Of a stretch of DNA of 46,639 bases, positions 13,610 to 26,847 are shown piece after piece (within the stretch, counting starts at the first letter, position 1; every line of letters starts with the position of its first letter). Source of the DNA: Hemicentrotus pulcherrimus (taxonomy: Eukaryota; Echinodermata; Echinoidea; Camarodonta; Strongylocentrotidae); assembly GCA_003118195.1 (NCBI GenBank), contig BEXV01000309.1, positions 134,853-181,491 of the forward strand. Direction: 5' to 3'. Below the pieces are notes generated by a model. The model had not been told where the DNA came from. It saw nothing but the letters and a program-made list of their open reading frames with translations, and searched no databases. A program made the translations under genes and the position numbers.

Positions 13610-13815
13610 AATGCACTCGTACACGAGCGCACGCATGAGCCGACATGGGCGCCATTTAGAATTGCAAGTAACTTTTATTTCATGCAGCATGCAAAGCGCA
13701 TGTGTTGATATGATGTGAGCGCGCAGCACAGGCAGTGACGCAACAATACATCCGCGTCTGAAAACATTAATGTGTATGCAATGTTTACGCGCAAATTAAA
13801 AAGGCGCCCTTAACC
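13610..13815. other. CpG-rich patch
   Basis: This stretch has many CpG and GCGC words (GAGCGCACGC, GGGCGCC, GAGCGCGCAGC, TCCGCG, TTTACGCGC, AGGCGCCC) in otherwise CpG-poor AT-rich DNA. GGGCGCC at about 13648 and its inverse GGCGCCC at about 13803, each followed inwards by an AT-rich run, give a loose inverted-repeat frame. It could be a diverged mobile element, an unmethylated regulatory region or a first-exon remnant. I cannot tell which. Confidence 0.4.
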
Positions 13816-14324
13816 GTGAAGGGATGTATTGTCTGAATGGCATGTATCAACATTGTCTTATAGAATCCACATGAATGACGAGGGTAGGTAAATTTGAAAT
13901 TTGTGAGGCTCCACGTAGAAATTGAGGCACAAAGAAGGCAGGAGAAACTGAAGTGAAATATTGTAAAAGAATTTTATATATGGGGCTGATGATTTGTGTG
14001 TTTATCAGATTCAAATGGTTAACCAACTGCTGCATGCTGGTCTTTTGGTTGAAGAATACATTTCTTCTGGATAGATTTATTGGTATTCCTTTCGTGAATC
14101 AGGACAAATTTGTTCATGGTGTTTGGTCATATAAGACATAAGCAGAATATCTATCATGACAATTGATTTTGCTCTTCACCTCTCAGATAGAAAATGAGAA
14201 ATCATATTTTAGCTTCTTCACTTGTATGCCTGTCAACTTTTATGTTATGTTACAGTGCAACGTGTAAGGAGTCTTTGGTATAAGTACCCTGTAATTGTTA
14301 ACTATTTGTAAGTCAAATTTTCTG

Positions 14325-14359
14325 TATGAATAAAACCAATACACAATCTAAAAAAAAAT
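14325..14359 (+). other. Isolated AATAAA plus A-run (possible retroposed 3' end)
   Basis: GAATAAAACCAATACACAATC is followed by nine A. A polyadenylation signal about 20 bases before an A run is what a retroposed transcript end looks like. No gene body, second copy or clear duplication is visible, so this may be chance. Confidence 0.25.
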
Positions 14360-14942
14360 AGCACTCAGGATGTATTTCATGAAACAAATGTTTATTTTTC
14401 ATATCTTTTCCCCAATTGAATTTTTTTATTTTTACAATTGCATTTTAAAGAACCGATTTCAAAACAATATTTTGTTTGATATCTGTATGCAGTTGATCCA
14501 AATAAAGATTATGCACTTTATGTGTTTTTTAGCACAAAATGTCTGCGGTTTGTACCCACCAGCTGATCATCCTTGGATGGTTTGCGACCTCAAGCACTGA
14601 AATGAACCCAAGTAGAAAAGTATGCTGCTGATGAAATCAATGGGGCGCAGCTAGGGCACCTTATATACCTAATTGAAACTTAGCTAGAATGATCACTTTT
14701 GTAACTTAATATGTCTCATGCCTTAGAGAAGGGTGCTAATGGATGTCCTTTACTGTTTTTTTGCACATTTTGTCAAAAACACATCGCCATCTTTTTTACC
14801 ATTCTTTGATTACATCTATGCAACCCATTTCAGTCTGTATATTGCCCAATTGATAAAGGGGGTATCTCACTGAGGGGCGAATATTTGTGAATGTAGCAAA
14901 TTTGCGGTTTGCCAGGATTCGTAAAAGGTTGCAAGGTGTACC

Positions 14943-15449
14943 TTAAAGGTAATACAAAGTTTTGGTATGGGGACATGAATTTGTTTCAAATTGACATATT
15001 GGAAGCATATATGGTTTTACAATTTTCAATGATCGTTATCGCGGTTGAAAATCGAGTCTAAAGTGATAATATTGTAAATATTAAACTCTTTTTGTTGTAT
15101 AGCGGCCTCTCAAGATTGATATTACTTTAGCTCTAAAACAATGTTTCTTGACTATGATCAATCGATTTGCTATTCCCCTTTGGAAATTATGTATCAGAAC
15201 TGCATATTCTGAGATTTTCATGGTCGTAGCCACTATGGAATTGCTTTAGGCGCTATTTGAAATATTTTAAATTAAACGGGAGCACTGGAATTTTGTTAAT
15301 TATTCATTTTCTCGAAAGCAGCAGTGTTGTAGGGGCTACATTTACTAGTGCTTCTAATCCATCCACAGGGGCATCCAAATATATCAAAATTTTAAGAATT
15401 ACTATCCAATCAGTTTTCGAAATTCCCCAAAACTTTGCATTACCTTTAA
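14943..15449. mobile_element. TTAA miniature element, family D
   Basis: A 507 bp element with TTAA at 14943-14946 and 15446-15449. The inverted ends share TTAAAGGTAATRCAAAGTTT plus TGG, with one mismatch in 23 positions. The near-identical ends suggest either a fairly recent insertion or constraint on the ends. A 76-codon open frame starting at 15257 runs through the right end and is not a gene. Confidence 0.82.
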
Positions 15450-17387
15450 ACAGTAACAGGTTATCACTCCAAGCCATGGAAAACTGAAAGATTAAAAAAT
15501 ATTTTTAAAAATAAATCAAAATCAATAAAATTGGCATTTGCCCCATCTGCTGGTCACACAAAAAATTTAATGCTGATGGTTAATATTCATGAATTAGATC
15601 ATTAGGTGAATCGATGAGACGGAGTATTTGAATAAGTGTTGCTAGATATTGCAAACAACCACTTCAATACTTGAATACTCTCAACCTCCAGAGTTTGTGC
15701 CTCCATAATCACGCACAGAGGGTTAAGGGTCCTTTGGGGGCCTATAGTGAGGACATGATATCAATTTCCCCCGTCCTTTCGTTTTCTGTTTACCTTATTC
15801 TGCTGCATGTGTAGTTTAATGATGGGATTATATCATTTCCATAAAGGGATACATTACAGGACAATTGAAACATTTGAATTATTTCTCAGGGTGCCAAGAA
15901 TGAATTGGATACCCGCATACCTTTATGGCAACGCCGGTATGAGATTAGTAAAACCTGTTGAAAGGTATGTATACAGTAGCAGGCCTAGGATTTTTTGGCC
16001 CAAGGGAGGGGGATGGGGGGGGGGCACATATCACAAGAAATCTATGACAGGCAATAACAAAATTGTAACGTGATGTGGACACATCTCTTTAAAAGAGATC
16101 AGTGACAAACTCCCCTCCCCTTAAAAAAAAAATTTATTTTTTAAAAATTATTACATTTTCCAAGTACCTTTCTAGCTCTAAAATTGCTGCAAGGAAGAGG
16201 GGCACATGGGGGGGGGGTATCAATGTGTACGGTAGTTAAAAGTGTGACAAACTGTTTTTTACAAGGGGAACCCCTCCCACCCCTCCCTCCCCCTCCCTGC
16301 CGTACAATCAGGTTGATAGCTCACCACCTCTTTCCCCGTACCACATGGTGGTTGGTTTGCATATCAAAAGAATCTTGCCAATGTGGGTATGATATTGAGA
16401 TACTACTGGGCTGCTTCAAGTTTTGTAATCGTGATTGAGAACAGGTATCTATGGAAGTTAGAATGTTGTACCAGGGTATGTTAGTTTAACTCTCATATCC
16501 CTGGTTGTACCTTTGGTTCCCCATGCTATTGGAGCGTAAAGTCCAGTTGTGTATTGTTACATGTTTCGTAGCAGAAAGTTATGTGACCTTTGTGAACTGT
16601 CATGTGACATTGTGTACATTGCAAGACCGTGGGTAGCATGCCTGACAGGGCCATTTGAAGCCAAATGTTCTGACATGTCGGGTGAAAATATGCCACCATG
16701 CAAAAAAATCTGGTCCTCAATTGTGTTTTAAAGTTATACCAACAAGGTCTCAAGAATGATTCTCAAATATCGAAATCAGCTAACGGTTAATGGTTTGAGG
16801 GGGGGGGGAGGAGTTTGGGAAATCTGTCTGTGTTGACGAAAATTTGAATGGGCATGTACCCATCCCCCCTCCCCCCCTACCCCTCCAACCAAAAATAAAA
16901 TATATATAAATTAAATAAAAATAAAATAACAATAATAATAATAATGATAATTTTAATTTTGAAAAAAATATACTCTTGTTTCTTTGCTCTTGTATGTAAT
17001 AAACTTCATTTTGTTGTGATTGTTGAAGTCTATCAACGAGACAATACATTTTTTCAATTGCAAACTTGAACCGTTCGTACATATCTAAAAGTTTTTCTTA
17101 GAGTGTTCATGGTCAAGTATTTAATTCACAGAGTGTGAATTGATCAATTCATTCATGATAGATGCTGCATGCATTCACAATTGTTGCTAAATCTGGCTAC
17201 AATTTACACAATTTTCAAAGAGAAAATGTTCCGTAAAGGGTGATGGACAGACAGAAAAGAAATATATTGGACTGTATCTTGCAAATTTGGCTGACATTTT
17301 CATGCAACTTGTTTCTATACATATTAATTCCCTGCATTTTTTCAACTTGTCTCCTTTTTGTTTAGATTTCACTTCCCTGGATGATCT

Positions 17388-17524
17388 TTAAAGGCATTGT
17401 TTAACAATGCTTCCAGTTTTATAAATCTGAGATGCATGGCCCTACGTGTTATCAGTGTCTGCGATATGGTGTAATATAGAAGACCTAAAAAAAATTGCGC
17501 TTCAAAATGACACGAAGTGCTTAA
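17388..17524 (+). mobile_element. TTAA miniature element, family B, copy 1
   Basis: A 137 bp element from TTAA (17388) to TTAA (17521-17524). The left end is TTAAAGGCATTGTTTAAC; the right end, reversed, begins TTAAGCACTTC. An inverted copy occurs at 46252-46389. The core GGCCCTACGTGTTATCAGT (copy 2 reads the same bases) and the limits agree between copies. The inverted repeats are short and imperfect. Confidence 0.75.
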
Positions 17525-17993
17525 AAAAATTTAAAAACCTTTAAGTGACAGGTTTTACCACACTCATTTTTCCTGATTGTTTAAAACGCCGTGGAGGAAA
17601 CCTATTTTTGAAATTTTGAATTCCAATCATAAATATATTGATAATCAAACATGCGATTGGCTTGTAAAAGTCAAGGCCAGGATTTTGTTTAGAATCAGAG
17701 GCAAATTAAGTTACCTAAAACCTTAAAACTTCCTCTTGCACTATTCATCCAAACCCCTCCTTGTCTGATGCTGTCGTTCTCTTTAATGTAGTGCGTAATC
17801 AACCGTGGTCGAGCATTGATCGGAGTCTATGATCCATGTGACGATGTGAAATGAGATAGCCGTCCTCACATTTTCACATTCTTTGCCTGCCTCTCTATCC
17901 AGAAGCCACAGGTCATCATGTCTTCCTCCTTCCTCAGATGCCTCCTATGTTCCCCTTCTCATTTTCACGTTCTCCTGTGCTTCTTCATGTGCC

Positions 17994-18052
17994 CCCTTCT
18001 TTGTACCCCCTCCTTTGTACCCCTCCCCCTTTGTACCCCTCCCCCTTCCTCA
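17994..18052 (+). repeat. Short tandem repeat, TTTGTACCCCTCCCC type
   Basis: Three to four copies of a 16-17 bp C-rich unit (CTTTGTACCCCTCCCC) inside a longer pyrimidine-rich stretch from 17880. Confidence 0.85.
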
Positions 18053-19629
18053 TGTGTCCTTTTCTCATCCCTCACCCAACCCAAGATGATATGGACTCCT
18101 AAAAAACAGGGATGGTTGTATTAGAAATGGATGTCTGATAGAGGGGGTAGCTATTGGAGTTAATTTATCACCGTGTGTTCCCTTCNCCCTCCACCCCTAA
18201 TCCAGATGATATGTGCTCTTTAACAGTGAATGATTAATTGAATCATGAGGAATGAATATCTTACCGAGCGGGTGACTATAGAACTGTAATTGCTCACATT
18301 GTAATCATGATTAAAAGTTCAAGAGCATTCAAGTTACAGGGGACTACCACAGTCAAGATACAGTGTAAATTGATAATATACCTCCATGTATTATCTATCC
18401 ATGATGGATAAAGAGATAACCCTTTAGCTATGGGAACCAGGTGGGACATGTACTAAGCCTATGTGAATTAGAGAATACAGGAGTCGACAGGTTAACAAGA
18501 GTTGGTTATGTTGAATGAATATAGGTCCATGAGAAGCGTACATTAATCTCTAAAAGTATTTATTTGATCCATTCCATGTATCACTGAGAATAACTTTAGG
18601 ATGTGCTGTACAATTACAGGTTTCTTTGAATGAAAGTGCACAAAATGACCCCTCCTCTGTTCGGTCAAATCCATAACTGAAGTGATTATTTTTGTATTAC
18701 AGACATTAGGTCTAGCAATTATACTTTGGGGTATGAGCTGACTCCAATAATCTCCATCAGTAGAATTACATGTACATAATTCTGTTTTTAATGGCACAAA
18801 GACCCCTACTTTAAGTCAAACTATTGCTGTAAGTAGAAAAAGATTATCTTTTATGTTACAGAAGATGGTTTTGACAATTTTGACAATTCCTCATTTTAGA
18901 TTGAAAAATGAGCTGCCTCCATCATCACAGTATGATAATGGAGTTGTATTTCATAACAAACTTTAAGAACATCAAGAACCATGTGATCATGTTAAAGAAA
19001 TTGATACACTGCTTGAAAAAGCTCTTTGAAAGTGATATGATCTTGTACAAAGTATTATGCAGCAGAGGGCCATCATTTGATGTGTTTTGTAAAGAGAGAA
19101 GTTCTTCAAACTCTTTGAACAAACAGAAAGAAAGATAGGAGTACCATAAACCTTTTGCAGGTATAAGGAAAGTGAAACGTCTGAAGCTGTTGATAAGCTG
19201 CCAGTGGTTCAAATGATTCATAACAAAAATAAATCATGATAAATGCTGAAGTATTAACATGTTTTGTTGAAGTATCATCTTTCTTAAGTTTATATGATTT
19301 TTCTTATGGTTGAAGCAAGAATCGGGGAAGAACCAGGCAAATGGTATGAATGATGGCTATTTTTGTTATAGATACATTGTATTTAAACAAAATATATCTC
19401 TGGTTTTATTCAAATCATGGAACACAAGAAAATGCATCTCTTCTTTTTTTCTCACGTTCCAAGAATGAAAACAGAAAGTGTGACTTCATTCTAAACTTGT
19501 CCATTTTTTTAGGAGGCAGAAGGAAACTTGAACACATACTCAACACCCTTTTCCAGGATCTAAAGAGATAAAATCATCTTGAAGATAGAGGATTAGAGTG
19601 TCCTTGATAATATTTAATCATATCTGCCA

Positions 19630-20017
19630 TTAAAGAGAAGGTTGAGTTCTTGGAAGAGATGAAAAATAATTTGTGAGCCTTATCATTCTTATTATGCAAG
19701 TGTGGAAGAACATCAGATAAGACATGTTCCCTGAAAAGCACGGCTCTTCAAATGCCTTCATATTCTAAATATGTCATGTATCATCGTAAAACTCGGGGTA
19801 GGATTTTTACGCCACTTGTTTGTGTAGTCCCATATCTTTCTGTGTACAGTGTTTGTAACTTTATTAAGACTTGGCCAAATTTCTTATCATTTTGATGATT
19901 CCAGAACCCTGCAATACACACAAATTCTTATATGCGAGATGATCAACCTTTTCTGGTCGATTCCACATCGTTTCTTTCACAATGCATCGCATGACCAGAA
20001 CTCAACTTCATCTTTAA
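19630..20017 (+). mobile_element. TTAA miniature element, family E, copy 1
   Basis: A 388 bp element with TTAA at 19630-19633 and 20014-20017. The ends match at 18 of 21 positions (TTAAAGA, then GTTGAGTTCT shared). A diverged inverted copy at about 37175-37563 aligns along nearly its full length, for example CATCATTTTGAT-like and TTGTGAGC-like blocks in the same order. Confidence 0.8.
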
Positions 20018-21425
20018 CAACTCTAGCCTATTCCAACTAAAACCTCTTATGGCTTGTTCAGATTTGAAATAGTAAACCCTGGTGTGTTTTTTTTCTTCTC
20101 TCCAACGTGTATTTGAAACGCAACTGTACGCTACAAAAGTCCAACGTGTATTCACAGAGCATAAGATCAATAAATTTGAAGTGGTTTACAGGATAATGAC
20201 CGAACAAGGCTTTCGAGTTTGATTTTTAAATTTTGTGCACTTTCGCGAATTCGTTTACTGATACTTTGAAGCTTGGTACTGAAGTGGTTAATGTGCTGTG
20301 ACATATACAGAGTGAACCCCATTAGGAGCTAATGAGCCTGCATAAAGAGGTGTTTGTTTAAGATCCATAAAACCTCCTTAGATCGAGAGTGGAAGAGGCT
20401 TAGGCTCCATCAATACATCCTCCTGATGCGATTACAGTTATTTGATCAGGAGAATTAATTATAAAAAGACGATAATGTGTATTTTCTGAATCCACCTGTT
20501 TTCCCTGAAATGATACAAAATTGAAATAAGCCACTCCTAATGTTGCCTTTCACAGAAGTGTTTGATTTAAAACTCTGAATGGTGTTTTTTAATCAATTAT
20601 GCCTAGTATTATGACGAAACAACAAGAGGAGGTATTTATATTTCAAAGTGAAATTCGTGTTCAGGCTACAACTTTCTCCTTCCCGTGTGAGAGCCTTTGC
20701 TTTTGAAAATTAATCCTGTCTGGGCCATACAGATGGTTTTGAATGTTTACTTAATCTGTAAAGAATTCCTGTTTAGAAATAAGAAATGATAGCTTTAAAT
20801 CAAATCCTGTTTCAGGCATGGAAAATTGGCTGTCCTTCTCATTTTTGTATTTTCCCAATGTTACTGGGAGACACAGAGGCCCTCAATCAGCTGAGATTTA
20901 AACCCAACGCCAGGCTTTTTGTCACGTTACAGAAAGAACAGATACCAATACTAGGGCATTTGTCTACACCCATACCAAGCGGTGCGGCTTTTCATCTACC
21001 ATTTCTATTTATGTGTTCTTGTGATGCTGTTGAACAAAGGCTTGTATACTCTCAATAAGTGTATAGATCGTGTGTAATCACAGATGAAAGCACCATTGAT
21101 GTGGTGGTTGTATAAACATTGCTGAAGGTCTGTAATTATAATGGAGCATAGAGACAGTTAGACATCCTGTTTGTCAGAATCATACACTTATTCACATTGG
21201 AAAATTAAACCTTTTGAATGATAACTGTTTAATGAGCAATAGGCAATACATTTTCCTTGATGTGAATGAACCCCTGCAATATATCTCGCTTGTATCTGAC
21301 AGGATAAATTTCATGACATTTGTAGCATCAAATAAATATATAGCTAAGATACAACATAACCATGGGGTATGTATGCTTTATAGAGGTGTTTTAATTTAAA
21401 CAAGCAAGACAACTACAAGCTTGTT

Positions 21426-21620
21426 TTAAAGCCCGTCTGCACTAGTTTGTCCAGAGGGAGTAGACCTCCCTACAAGGTCACTGATAGGTGGTTATCTCAT
21501 CAACTCATATCTCAATTAACATAAGAAAAAGAGGATCATGGGGGACCAACAGGCACCGATTAGGCATTGTTTGCTATATATAGGGCGGAAGTAGCTATAA
21601 GTAGTACAGTGGGGCTTTAA
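21426..21620 (-). mobile_element. TTAA miniature element, family A, copy 2 (inverted)
   Basis: A 195 bp reverse-oriented relative of the element at 7114, bounded by TTAA at 21426-21429 and 21617-21620. Its two ends match at 17 of 19 positions (TTAAAGCCC, two mismatches, CTGCACTA). The agreement of two independent copies defines the element's limits. Confidence 0.85.
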
Positions 21621-22079
21621 AAACATGTAAACTATGAAAATTAGGCAGCCTGTAATCTATTTTTTTTTCTTCCTGATCTGATTTTAAAGGGTGGCAACTG
21701 TGGTTAAACACTTCAATAAACATTGTCTCTCCAACAAGAGCCATGGCATGTGACTGAGTGTTATGCTATCTTGCTCTGATGTGAAAGTGTTATGTAACAT
21801 GTACATGCATTCGATGGGTGTATATTCATTAACCGAAGTTCAGTTAAGTATAAACATTCTTTTAGTGTTCTTTGCAGCTTGCTCTTGCTCGTTCTCTCCT
21901 AAATTTGGCATATATGTACGGAAATAGAAAGAGAGGAGTTAGGAAGGGAGGGAGAGAGAGAGAAGGAGAGAAGGGGGGGGGGCATTTAAAAAATAAGGAC
22001 AGAGAAGATTTTTTTTTGTTTTAACTACATACAGTCCCATGGCAGAAAAGTTGTTCATTTTCAGTGTGGTTCTCTCTAT

Positions 22080-22174
22080 CTTTGTGTTCTTTTGCTTTTG
22101 GTCAGTTTCATATGTGCATGTATCTTCTCTATAATTTCTCAACATAGTTTTTTGTCTTTCTCATTACCTTATGT

Positions 22175-22236
<62 letters not shown>

Positions 22237-22325
22237 CCCCTCTCTCTCTTTCTCCCCATCTCCCTCTCTTCCTCTTTCTCTCTTTCTCCCTTTTCTCCCT
22301 CTCTCCCATCACCACACTTCTCATG
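22080..22325 (+). repeat. (CT)n-rich pyrimidine tract
   Basis: A long CT repeat with TTTCTC and CCCC interruptions, centred on 22174-22245. Open frames on both strands through it are low-complexity only. Confidence 0.92.
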
Positions 22326-25300
22326 ATCTCTCTGGTGGTTTTGCAATCCCGACAATAGGTCAATGATACAGGTCTGTATGTTACAGGTGGTGGAAATGCA
22401 CTCTCTCTATGTCCATAAGTACCTCTAAAACCACAACCATGTGTGGTTATAGACACTCAGAGTGAAGGACAGCTTGGACTCAACCTCTTAAACATGTTTT
22501 CTCTGCTTTCCCAATGTCAATGCAGTACTTCACTTTTTTTTTTCATCCTTAAATATCTCTGTGATAGCATCTGAATATGATTCTTTGCTCAGACTGTGCT
22601 CAAGATTTGGGGTTCAATATGTTTTAGAAAGAAAACAAATCATGAAAAAAAGAAACTTTGGCCTTTTGTTGAATGATGAAAAATGTTGCTGAAATTGAAA
22701 GACAATTATTTGATATGTCTTTTTTAATTGTAATATTTAACTCTATAAAATATAAGGGTATTGAATGTGTCAGACCATTATTGTTATTTACTCTGAGTTT
22801 CTGACTATGATTAGTCTGACTATTTGTCATGCTCTTCTAGATATTGTTCAATTATGAATGTGGCTGTGTATCTCTTCTTTTTTAGTTAACGAGAGCCTTA
22901 TTGCGAGGCCTCTACTTTCATAGGCTCAGGTGAGCGTACAGTCCGCAGACCTCTTGTTTTGGGGGTTGGTTGGGGGGGATTAGTTAATGTTGGTATCTCT
23001 ACCTTTAAATTTCTAATTTAGAGATCAAATAGGGATGCAGGTGGGGTCATTTAATATTCATGATGGCTGCTTTAAGAGACTAGGTGTAAGGTGCCATAAG
23101 AGGGCAGGTAATAGGAGAAGTAGAGTAAAAAGAATGAGTTATATAAAAAAATACAAAGGTGTTGCAGAAAATGTGAAATATTGTACACTTTTAGTGTTAC
23201 CTGTTCCATATAACTGGTCTGACCTCGACCTAAACACCACTTTCCAATCGCCCTAGCCATACGTGAACTTCACTTATACTTCATCCACATTAGCTGCAAT
23301 AAACCCCATCAAAAACAGGGTGGGGAAAATAAAATCCTTTTACATTGAAATGAATGCAACCTAGGGGTATGAAAAAAGCTGCATGCCCTGTTCATACTAA
23401 CTAATCTATATACTATTTGCTCCTGATTTTTGTAATGTGAACTAGGCTTATGTCATTCTATTTTGCCACTCAGGCGGTTTAATGGGTCATGGCTTTACAC
23501 TCTTTGATCAATGCACTTTTTCTGAGTAATTCCTGTTCTGTACAATGCTCTACATATAAGCTTTTATCCTACGCATGCACACCTTCAGATATTGCTCAAA
23601 ATGCTTCATATTTGGCATGAATCAATGACTTTGAAGGAATACCAAAAGCAAATCCGATGTGGGTTTGTCAAGACCAATGATAACCATGTGTCATTGCCAT
23701 AATTATTGTAAAACTTGGTTTATGGATAGCAGCATTTTGCTTTTATCGATTATCTACTGATGAACCAACAGTTCAGACTGATTTTACTCCACTTCATGTT
23801 AAATGGTATAATCCGTCAATACATACATCTCTTGATGTATCCGGTGTCATTGCAACATGGATGTCACTCAATGTACTCTTTTGATATCTTGTTCTGATGC
23901 GAAAGTATACAATTAGCTGTATCTAATATTCAAAAGAGCGTCTCCATTAGCGTGGAAACTCATCGTTTATACACAATACTTCCTGCTTTCCCTATAACTG
24001 GCAAAACAAGTACCGGATATTAGAGAGTGACAGAAAGAAAAGATTGTGCAGTCACTGGTTTTATTTTCTTTATCTGTCTGCTTCTTCATTTTCAAAGCTT
24101 CCATATACTTTTGGTGCATAAGAATTGATGACATTCATGGCAAATGAAATGTTTTTTGATCATGCGGGTCATGTTTCCATTCAAAATAAGTCTGTCAATC
24201 AAGACTGCCATTGATGATTTCATAGTGGGCTAAACCTAAATAGCTTCTGAGGCTTAAAGGTCCATAAATATCTTCAATTTTTCTCTTAACCACCAGCCAT
24301 CGATTGGTAAAAGTTCAAGGTCATGATGGTGGTGTCTGTGGTAGGCACTCTGAGAGGATGTCAATAGGATCAAATTGTATATATTGTGATTTTGCATGAG
24401 TGTAATCAAAGAATTGATTGCTGAGACTGTTATAAGAAATAAACTAAAGGGCAGTTTCATTACCCTCTTATATTTCCTATAGAAATCAGGTTATGCTTAT
24501 AATGTCAAATGATGCTCACGGTCATGTGTACACATTTGAAAGAATGTTGCAGAAAGCCTGTCGAATTTTTAGATTTGTGAGTTTGAATTGCTTACGAGTC
24601 CTCGTCATCCTTGACAAAAAGCATATCAAATGATTTCTCATTAGCTTGCAAATGTATGGACATCTTTTGATTGTAAAGGTGTCAAATGCAATAATGGTTA
24701 ATGATTTTTTTATCAATCTGTACCAGTATATTATTTTCATAGAATGTTCCTTTTTATTGGTTCCATCTGTGACTTCTGCCAAGTAAATGTTTTCTTGTGT
24801 AAAAGTGTAAGATAGTCCAGGGCTGAAGTTAGCAGTATGGTTAGAGTAGGATATTGACCATGGAGTACTTGTTGCAAACAAAAGAGTTTATTAGAAATAA
24901 GCAGGGAAAAACAAGATTTATTTGATTTGTAAAGATGTAAGTTAGTGCTCAGAGGCCAATTTAATGATCATATTGTCCTCAATTAGCCAGCTACTGTGAT
25001 TGGTATTCATTTAATATGAGGCTGTAATAGAACGAAGAATCATTATGCCAACAATGTCTCCAATCATAGAGGGGTTTTTTTTTCTTGTGTAACCTTTTAT
25101 TTTGATAATGTTTCATTATTTTGTAGGTTTATTATGACCTTAATCAAATTAATTAGTAAAGCTCGTTGATTAATAGGATGAGTCTCTGCTCTCACTGGAA
25201 GCGCTGTAAAGTGGCCTTGGTTTGTTTGCACTTGATATAATTCTTCCATCCATAACTGCTCAAATTTGCTGGATGGAAAAAAGAGGTTATGTCTATAATT

Positions 25301-26225
25301 ATTTGTCATGGATCATTACACTTTTTAATTTCAAATTGATACAGGTTCCTCACACCATTTATAGGAATCTTTCTGAGTAATGCCAAATACAAGGGGAAAT
25401 ATAGATGAAACGTTATTCAGATAGGAAGATACTTGAGTCAAATAATATGACTATTCATTTTAGAAAAGGGGGGGGGATATGCACATTTTAAAAAAAATGA
25501 TGATTGAGGAGTCAAAAAAGGTATTTCACCTCCAAGACTGTAACTACGGTTTGCCTATACTCATTATGTTAATTAATTTTGCACCGTTTATCATAAAATG
25601 TCATGCTCAACCCTAAGATTTGAAGGTCAAAATGCATTCAACCATTCATGATTTCATTCAAGACATTCTTCAAATCAGTATTCTATGGTTTAATTATCTC
25701 TTTTTGTGATAATGATAGAAAGAATGGCTAAGACTATGATATTCCTTCCATATCATTAATCCTGAAACCCCTCTCTTCCACAACACTCCTTTTTCCTTAT
25801 TTTTCCCCCTAGAAGCAGACAGTTCACCTTTAGTGTTTTGTGAGAGTAGAGTATTTTAGCAATATTTGTTTGACCCAAATACAGTTCAGCCCCATTAATT
25901 ACCAACATGCACCCAATTAAGATGGTTACAGACAGCAAGCATTCATCAAAACTCGTCATGCACAATGGTCTGTAATTACCTTTGTGATGAATATCAGTAG
26001 TGGTATTTGAAACGAAATCAAGTAGAAGCTCTGAAGCCAGGGGATGAATGTAAGAATCATGGTGATGAGATTGAATACAAACGCCTGAACTTTATTCCAG
26101 CCTGTAACGTAGAGCGTGTGCAGATACTTAAACTTATGAGTAGTGTAAAGCTAATTTGATTTTTTTTTTAATCTCTGCATTCATAAAGCTTTGGAAAACA
26201 ACCTCCAAAGAACAATTCATTTTCT

Positions 26226-26760
26226 CCCTAGGATAACAACCCACCAAGACAGCTAATCCCAGCACAACGTTCTCCCTATAATATAACTAACCCTAGGTAT
26301 ATTACTACCTCACTATCAGATACCTACCCATAGGACAACTACTCCCGAGGACAACTATCCCCAGCAAATCTTTCTCCCTGGGACAACTACCCCTAGGACA
26401 GCTACCCTACTAGGAGAGCTACACTGAGGACAACTATACTCCCTAGGACAACTATCCCCAGCAAATCTTTCTCCCTGGGACAACTACCCCTAGGACAGCT
26501 ACCCTACTAGGAGAGCTACACTGAGGACAACAATACTCCCTAGGACAACTATCCCCAGCAAATCTTTCTCCCTGGGACAACTACCCCTAGGACAGCTACC
26601 CTACTAGGACAGCTACACTGAGGACAACTATACTCCCTAGGACAACTATCCTCAGCACAACCTTCTCCCTGGGACAACTCTCCCTAGGAACCAACCTAAT
26701 AATACTAGGATAGCTACCCTTAGACAACAACCCAGGACAACTATTTCTCTGGACAACTAA
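26226..26760 (+). repeat. 97 bp minisatellite built of 15-18 bp subunits
   Basis: Subunits of the type GGACAACTACCCCTA recur every 15-18 bases. From about 26330 to 26730 they form a higher-order repeat with an exact 97 bp period (CCCTAGGACAAC-type anchors at 26344, 26441, 26538 and 26635). Copies of the long unit are nearly identical, pointing to recent amplification, while the edges (26226-26330 and 26690-26760) hold degenerate single subunits. Confidence 0.9.
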
Positions 26761-26847
26761 TATAAAAAACAAACCCCTTTAAAATACCCCAATTTTTTGT
26801 GACAAATACCTCTTTAGACTTAAAATTGGATGGTTATTGTTTTCTTG

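Larger units (their letters stand above)
13076..14942. other. Region with CpG patch, no supported gene
   Basis: It holds the CpG-rich patch (13610-13815) and the isolated AATAAA/A-run. Open frames of about 60-75 codons here lack splice or composition support. Confidence 0.5.
15450..19629. other. Gene-free region with homopolymer and C-rich repeats
   Basis: It contains G and C runs (16009-16023, 16208-16217, 16799-16809, 16864-16878), an AATAATAATAAT run near 16930, family B copy 1, and the C-rich repeat near 18000. One N lies at 18186. No supported exon. Confidence 0.55.
20018..26225. other. Gene-free region between family E and the 97 bp array
   Basis: It contains family A copy 2 and the CT tract at 22080-22325. 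Open frames of up to about 120 codons are within chance expectation for AT-rich DNA and have no splice-site or composition support. Confidence 0.55.

Noticed and set aside
17388..17544. A longer limit for family B copy 1 ending at CCTTTAA (17538-17544)
   Set aside because: Copy 2 at 46252 supports the nearer TTAA at 17521-17524 as the true end.
20786..21058. A 90-codon plus-strand frame
   Set aside because: No recognisable domain, no matching splice sites, and length expected by chance.
26226..26760. Possible CRISPR-like array
   Set aside because: Repeats are contiguous without unique spacers and the genome is eukaryotic; it is a minisatellite.
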